Position numbers and translations under genes: made by a program. From Mesorhizobium sp. CAU 1732 (GTDB lineage Bacteria; Pseudomonadota; Alphaproteobacteria; Rhizobiales; Rhizobiaceae), in NCBI RefSeq assembly GCF_039888675.1, contig NZ_JBDQQR010000001.1, forward strand, positions 2,418,001 to 2,482,000: 64,000 bases of DNA. Reading direction: 5' to 3'. Below are positions 59,648-64,000 of this stretch, piece after piece; the first letter of the stretch is position 1; the number at the start of each line of letters is the position of its first letter. Below the pieces are notes generated by a model that was given only the letters and a program-made list of their open reading frames with translations, did no database searches and was not told the origin of the DNA.

Positions 59648-59696
59648 GGATCGATATCGGCGGCGCCGAGCCTTCACGTCTCGGCTCTGCCGATCC
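59648..59696 (+). terminator. Hairpin after the PfpI gene
   Basis: GGATCG/CGATCC outer arms and GCCGAG/CTCGGC inner arms form a 49-base interrupted stem three bases beyond the stop. There is no U-run, so it may need Rho or serve to stabilise the 3' end. Confidence 0.45.
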
Positions 59697-60002
59697 AGGA
59701 CATTGTTCGCGTTTCCGTGATCCCTCTGCCGGGCGCATGTTTGCCCATGCGGGCGACTTGACTTGCTCCTGCGTCGCCGAGGCGGCAAGCCACGCTTCTT
59801 TCACGCCGAAACGAGAGGTGCCGTGTGCCAGGCTTGATCTAACCGGTCCTGCCGGCCAAATGCTTCGCCTTCCTGTGCCGTCCGTTTACAGTGTCGATCG
59901 TCGCCTGACGAGCGTGATCGCCGAACTGGTGCGTCTTGATCCCGTCGGTTAAAAGAAGCCGCCGCTGTCATCACGCGAGGGCTGCGGGCCCAAGAACTTT
60001 CC
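59697..60002. other. Intergenic region before the LysR gene, no gene seen
   Basis: About 300 bases between the PfpI hairpin and the LysR gene. A 71-codon open frame at 59737-59952 has no Shine-Dalgarno and no family resemblance. No clear promoter, RNA or repeat is visible. Confidence 0.5.
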
Positions 60003-60020
60003 GTGGCCGAAGGCGTGAAA

Positions 60021-60911
60021 ATGGATCTGCGTCAATTGCGATACTTCGTGGCCCTTGCCGAAGAGGGTCATTTCGGGCGAGCCGCGGACAGTCTGCATAT
60101 CGCCCAGCCGCCGCTGTCGCAGCAGATCAAGGCTCTTGAGAGCGACCTGGGCGTCACGCTTTTCGATCGAAGCCATCGGCCGATCCAACTGACGCTGGCT
60201 GGCCATACCCTGCTGCGCGAGGCGCGTCTGATCCTCGCGCAGACGGAGAGGGCCGAGGCGATGACAAAGCTCGCGGCCAAGGGCGAGGGTGGCCGTCTGT
60301 CGATCGGCATAACCGGCACGGCCGTCCTCGAATTCGCCGTGCCTGTGCTTTCCGCCTTCAGCAAGCGCCGGCCGAACGTCAGCATTTCCCTGCGGGAGAT
60401 GTCTTCGCCCGCACAACTCGAAGCGCTGGAGAAGGGCGAAATCCATATCGGGTTTGTCCGGCCGCCCGTCACCGACGATCGCTTCAGCATCACCCTGGTG
60501 CATCAGGAGCCGTTCCTGGTCGCGCTGCCGTCGACCCATCCGAAGGCCGATGCGCTCGCCGTACGGCTCTCCGATCTGAACGGGACGCCGCTCGTCATTT
60601 TCGATCGCGCAGAGGCGCCCGGCTTCCGCGACCTGATCCTGCATGTGTGCCGGTCGGCAGGCTACATACCGACCGCAATTCAGGACGCGCCGCAGATGTC
60701 GACCATGCTGTGCCTCGTGGGCAGTGGGTTCGGAATGGCGCTGGTTCCGCGGTCGACGACTCGTCTCGCGCTGGAAGGCGTCGTCTTCAAACCGCTCATC
60801 GACGACAGCCCGCCAATCGAGCTTTACGCCGCTTGGCTGCACAATATGGAGGCATATCTGGTGGATGACCTCATTTCGTGCATTAAAGATTCGGTGAAGA
60901 TCGCCGGCTAA
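60021..60911 (+). CDS. LysR-family transcriptional regulator
   Basis: This 296-residue protein starts MDLRQLRYFVALAEEGHFGRAADSLHIAQPPLSQQIKALESDLG, a standard LysR HTH of the CatR/CbbR-like group, with effector domain at about 90-290. ATG at 60021 is preferred by family length; an in-frame GTG at 60003 would add six residues. Unusually for LysR, it lies in the same direction as the hyuB-hyuA genes 120 bases downstream rather than divergent from them, so control of those genes is only probable. Confidence 0.92.
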   Translation: MDLRQLRYFVALAEEGHFGRAADSLHIAQPPLSQQIKALESDLGVTLFDRSHRPIQLTLAGHTLLREARLILAQTERAEAMTKLAAKGEGGRLSIGITGTAVLEFAVPVLSAFSKRRPNVSISLREMSSPAQLEALEKGEIHIGFVRPPVTDDRFSITLVHQEPFLVALPSTHPKADALAVRLSDLNGTPLVIFDRAEAPGFRDLILHVCRSAGYIPTAIQDAPQMSTMLCLVGSGFGMALVPRSTTRLALEGVVFKPLIDDSPPIELYAAWLHNMEAYLVDDLISCIKDSVKIAG

Positions 60912-61031
60912 GTCGTTATCCCTGCGTTATTATTCATTTTTTCGCGATGTATGATACGCAGACAGTATTGGACGCGCATTCGCACTTCTCCCTAACTTTC
61001 CCGCCACAGTTCTTGGACGAGGGAAAGACGC

Positions 61032-62672
61032 GTGGCGCAATCGATCGACCCCATTACCCGCTCGGTGATCCAGCATCGTCTGAGCGCGATCGTCGAGGAA
61101 ATGGGGGAGGCGATGCTGCGGACGTCCTACTCCCAGATTCTCAATGCGAGCCGCGATTTCTCGATCGGAATGCTCGACAACAAATGTCGCCTGATCGCGC
61201 AGGCCGACCATATCCCGATCCATGTCGGTGCATTGACCTGGGCGGTCCGGGCGGTCGAGGACCGCTTCGGCAACGACATCGCCAAGGGCGACGTGATCCT
61301 TCTCAACGATCCCTATGCGGGCGGCAGCCACCTCCCTGACGTCACGGCCTTCGTGCCGATCTTTGCCGGCGAAGAGCGGCTGTTCTGGGCGGTGGTCCGG
61401 GCGCATATGGGCGACATCGGCGGCGCGACGCACGGCGCATACAATCCGCAGGCGACCGAGATCTGGCAGGAAGGGCTGCGGATCCCGCCCATCAAGCTCA
61501 GCGAAGCCGGGCGGATGCGCGAAGACCTGCTCGACATGATCCTGATGAACGTGCGCTTCCGGCGTGACTTTCGCGGCGATCTCGCCGCCATGGTCGGTGC
61601 GGCGCATCTCGGCGAGCGCAGCGTCGTGAAACTGTTTGCCGAACTGGGTGCGCAAACGGTGCTCGAGGCGGTCGAGAGCATTCTCGACAGTGCCGAGGAG
61701 CGGACACGCGGCATCGTCGCGGGCTGGGCCGATGGCGTCTATCTTGGCGAGGCGTTCCTCGATGACAATGGACGCGGGCGCGAGGACATCGCCGTGCGCG
61801 CCAGGGTCACGAAGCGCGGCAGCGACATCGAGGTCGATCTGTCGGAGTCCGATCCGCAGTCCGACAGCTTCGCCAACTCGTCGCACGCCAACACGCAGGC
61901 TGCCGTTGCGATGGCCTTCGCCTATCTGATCGATGCGGATATCCCGAAGAACGACGGTGCGTTTCGCCCGCTGTCGGTCAAGCTCAAGCCCGGCACGGTC
62001 GTCTGCGCCGACAACAATGCGCCGGTGACACTGGCGACGAGCCACCCGGCGAACGAGATCGTCGAGGCGATCATCAGGGCGCTTGCGCCGGCGTGCCCGG
62101 ACCGCGCCATGGGCGGCTGGGGACGGCGGTTCCGCATCTCCGTCACCGGCGACAATCCGCGCAACGGCCGTCGCTTCATCTGGCATATGTTCCACGCGCG
62201 TCCCGGCGGCGGCGCATCGCCGAACGGAGATGGCTGGTCGGCGGCCGGCGAATGGCACTCCGTCGGCGGCATCAAGTTCGGCAGCGTCGAAGTGACCGAA
62301 GCGCGGTTTCCGCTGTTCTTCGAAACCCATGAGTTCCGGCCGGGCTCCGGTGGCGACGGCCAGTATCGCGGCGGGCTCGGCTCCTCGATGGATCTGCGGG
62401 TCGAGGTTCCGGCCTTCGCCCATACGGCCGGCGAGGGCATCCGGCACGGCGCGGCCGGCATCGCGGGCGGCGACGATGGCCTCCCGCACAGCTACCATCT
62501 GGTCGGCGAAAGCGGGACCGTGGCGCTCAAGACCAAGGAGTTCGGCATCCGCATCGCAGATGGCAGCCTGCTTCAGATCCGGTCCGGCGGGGGAGGCGGC
62601 TGGGGCGATCCGGCGGCGCGGACCCCGGAGGATCGCGCCCGCGACCTGACGCGTGAATTCGTGACCGCCTGA
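61032..62672 (+). CDS. hyuB: Hydantoinase B/oxoprolinase family protein
   Basis: This protein of 546 residues has the HyuB start DPITRSVIQHRLSAIVEEMGEAMLRTSYSQILNASRDFSIGMLD. IAKGDVILLNDPYAGGSHLPDVTAFVPIF and RAHMGDIGGATHGAY follow, and the C-terminus has GIRIADGSLLQIRSGGGGGWGDP. The family forms complexes with HyuA and hydrolyses cyclic amides (5-oxoproline, hydantoins) or carboxylates ketones with ATP. GTG at 61032 is used as start after GAGGGAAAG. It is followed by hyuA after 54 bases. Confidence 0.93.
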   Translation: MAQSIDPITRSVIQHRLSAIVEEMGEAMLRTSYSQILNASRDFSIGMLDNKCRLIAQADHIPIHVGALTWAVRAVEDRFGNDIAKGDVILLNDPYAGGSHLPDVTAFVPIFAGEERLFWAVVRAHMGDIGGATHGAYNPQATEIWQEGLRIPPIKLSEAGRMREDLLDMILMNVRFRRDFRGDLAAMVGAAHLGERSVVKLFAELGAQTVLEAVESILDSAEERTRGIVAGWADGVYLGEAFLDDNGRGREDIAVRARVTKRGSDIEVDLSESDPQSDSFANSSHANTQAAVAMAFAYLIDADIPKNDGAFRPLSVKLKPGTVVCADNNAPVTLATSHPANEIVEAIIRALAPACPDRAMGGWGRRFRISVTGDNPRNGRRFIWHMFHARPGGGASPNGDGWSAAGEWHSVGGIKFGSVEVTEARFPLFFETHEFRPGSGGDGQYRGGLGSSMDLRVEVPAFAHTAGEGIRHGAAGIAGGDDGLPHSYHLVGESGTVALKTKEFGIRIADGSLLQIRSGGGGGWGDPAARTPEDRARDLTREFVTA

Positions 62673-62726
62673 ACCGCCTCACCTCACATCATTCAACAAT
62701 AAGAACCGTCCGGGGCGGATTACTGC

Positions 62727-64000
62727 ATGAGCCTTTCGTACCAAATCGGGATCGATGTCGGGGGTACTTTCACCGATCTCGTCGCCATCGACAGCGATGG
62801 CGCAACCACCTTCACCAAATCCGCGTCGACGCCGCAGGACCAGTCGATCGGCGTCGTCGACGGCCTGCATGATCTGGCACAGCGCTTGGGCCTCTCGCTC
62901 GACGTCCTGCTGGACCGGACGCAACGCATCGTCCATGGCACGACGGTCGCCACCAATGCGCTGCTCGAGCGCAAGGGCGCGAAGGTGGGCCTGCTGACGA
63001 CCGCCGGCCACCGGGACGTGCTGGAAATGCGGGAAGGCCTGAAGCCGGATCGCTACAATCTGGTCATCGCCCCGCCCGACCCCCTCGTTCCGCGCGATCT
63101 GCGTCGCGGCGTGACGGAACGCATCGCCTTCGACGGCTCGATCGTCACGCCGCTGGACGAGGCATCCGTCATCCGGGAACTCGAATTCCTGAAGGCCGAG
63201 GGCGTTTCGTCGATCGCTATCTGCTACCTCCATTCCTATCGCAACGACGCGCATGAGCGTCGCACGGCGGAACTGGTCGCCGAGCACCTGCCGGACGCCT
63301 ACGTCTCGCTGTCGAGCGATGTCCTGCCGCAGATCAAGGAGTTCGAGCGCGTCTCCACGACGGTGGTGAATTCCTATGTCGGACTGGCCGTGAAGAACTA
63401 TCTCGGCAAGCTGCGGCAGCGTCTTGCGGATGTCGGGCTGTCGAAGGACATCCTGTTCGTCATCCTGTCGCACGGCGGAATCGCGCTTGTCGAAGAGGCG
63501 GCGCGGCTTGCGGCCGGAACCTGCCTGTCGGGTCCTGCCGGCGGCATCGCCGGCGCCAAGGCGTGTGCCGAACTGTTCGGCGCGGGCGACGTCATTCCGT
63601 TCGACATGGGCGGGACCAGCACCGAAATCTCGTTGATCTCCGACAATGACGTTGCGCTGACATCGCAGCGGGGTTTGGCTGGGGAGCGGATCGCGCTGCG
63701 CAGTTTCGATATCCTGTCGATCGGCGCGGGCGGCGGATCGCTCGCCCGGCTCGATGCGACCAACACCTTCGTGGTCGGCCCGCAATCGGCCGGCGCGTTT
63801 CCGGGCCCGGCTTGCTATGGCAATGGCGGCAGCGAACCGACGGTCACCGATGCAAATCTGCTGCTCGGCTATCTCGACGCAGACAACTTCCTCGGCGGAC
63901 GCAGCCAGCTCGACATCACGGCTTCGGAGCGCGTGACGGATGCGTTCGCCGAGCGTCTCGGTCTCGATCGCATCCAGACCGCGGCCGGCATCCATCGCCT
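62727..64000 (+). CDS. hyuA: Hydantoinase A/oxoprolinase family protein, N-terminal part (cut by window end)
   Basis: The frame is open from ATG 62727 to the end of the window (424 codons; the family is about 690). It has an acetate-kinase/Hsp70-like nucleotide-binding start YQIGIDVGGTFTDLVAID, then IVHGTTVATNALLERKGAKVGLLTTAGHRDVLEMREG, VLPQIKEFERVSTTVVNSYV, CLSGPAGGIAGAK and IPFDMGGTSTEISLI. These phosphate-loop motifs give the ATP-dependent half of the hydantoinase/oxoprolinase/acetone-carboxylase-like complex. Substrate class cannot be decided without the C-terminus and the third subunit, if any. Confidence 0.94.
   Translation, partial: MSLSYQIGIDVGGTFTDLVAIDSDGATTFTKSASTPQDQSIGVVDGLHDLAQRLGLSLDVLLDRTQRIVHGTTVATNALLERKGAKVGLLTTAGHRDVLEMREGLKPDRYNLVIAPPDPLVPRDLRRGVTERIAFDGSIVTPLDEASVIRELEFLKAEGVSSIAICYLHSYRNDAHERRTAELVAEHLPDAYVSLSSDVLPQIKEFERVSTTVVNSYVGLAVKNYLGKLRQRLADVGLSKDILFVILSHGGIALVEEAARLAAGTCLSGPAGGIAGAKACAELFGAGDVIPFDMGGTSTEISLISDNDVALTSQRGLAGERIALRSFDILSIGAGGGSLARLDATNTFVVGPQSAGAFPGPACYGNGGSEPTVTDANLLLGYLDADNFLGGRSQLDITASERVTDAFAERLGLDRIQTAAGIHR

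Noticed and set aside
59737..59952. 71-codon frame in the gap before the LysR gene
   Set aside because: No ribosome binding site, no family resemblance, and unfavourable composition.
62679..63995. 438-codon minus-strand frame at the window end
   Set aside because: Antisense to hyuA, which is open from 62727 to the end with strong motifs.
1..64000. CRISPR arrays, rRNA and tRNA genes
   Set aside because: No regularly spaced repeats, no cas genes and no tRNA or rRNA signatures were seen on either strand.

Overview
The window reads as the origin-proximal part of a secondary replicon (chromid or megaplasmid) of a GC-rich alphaproteobacterium of the order Hyphomicrobiales (Rhizobiales). The reasons are a complete repABC module with two parS palindromes and a counter-transcribed incRNA, min cell-division genes beside it (as on the second replicons of Brucella, Agrobacterium and Sinorhizobium), an scpB/DUF1403 pair, a rhizobial-type 50-bp intergenic palindromic repeat, and catabolic cargo dominated by TRAP, TTT and ABC importers. 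Genus cannot be fixed from the sequence alone.

Layout. 1-0.9 kb: end of minD, minE and a small unknown gene. 0.9-5.1 kb: cobC, then a LysR/SDR/SnoaL/Atu4866-like group and a WGR protein. 5.1-9.3 kb: repA, repB, incRNA and repC, with parS sites before and after repA. 9.4-14.5 kb: tyrosine recombinase, lactate permease, DUF1403 and scpB. 14.5-17.3 kb: a small catabolic cluster (CHMI-like isomerase, SnoaL, TIM-barrel isomerase, DUF4286-like) whose intergenic regions carry a GAAC-NN-GTTC palindrome. 17.3-24.9 kb: a LysR gene divergent from a six-gene operon (FAD oxidoreductase, TauT-type ABC importer, fluoroacetate-dehalogenase-like hydrolase, SDR). 25.1-29.4 kb: TctCBA importer and an aldo/keto reductase. 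29.5-35.1 kb: a five-gene operon (hydroxyquinol dioxygenase, maleylacetate reductase, SDR, shikimate-dehydrogenase-like and TIM-barrel dehydratase/isomerase-like proteins) divergent from an IclR regulator, with the same GAAC-NN-GTTC-like site between them. 35.3-44.2 kb: mrpABCDEFG with an MrpG-Usp fusion and a short MrpE, followed in the same operon by a histidine kinase and an NtrC-type regulator. 44.2-50.9 kb: TAXI-TRAP importer, ADP-forming acyl-CoA ligase, hydroxycinnamoyl-CoA hydratase-lyase and a divergent MarR gene, resembling ferA/ferB/ferC. 51.0-59.7 kb: Fe-ADH, ALDH and hydrolase divergent from a GntR/sugar-ABC/PfpI operon. 59.7-64 kb: LysR, hyuB and hyuA (cut by the window end).

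Functionally this is replicon maintenance plus a series of self-contained 'regulator + importer + catabolic enzymes' modules for aromatic, hydroaromatic and organic-acid substrates. The most interesting candidates are the LysR-controlled importer/dehalogenase-like operon (17.3-24.9 kb), the predicted IclR regulon joining two clusters that ends in hydroxyquinol cleavage, and the Mrp antiporter operon that carries its own stress-type Usp domain and two-component system. Function calls rest on recognition of family motifs by eye; no database search was possible.
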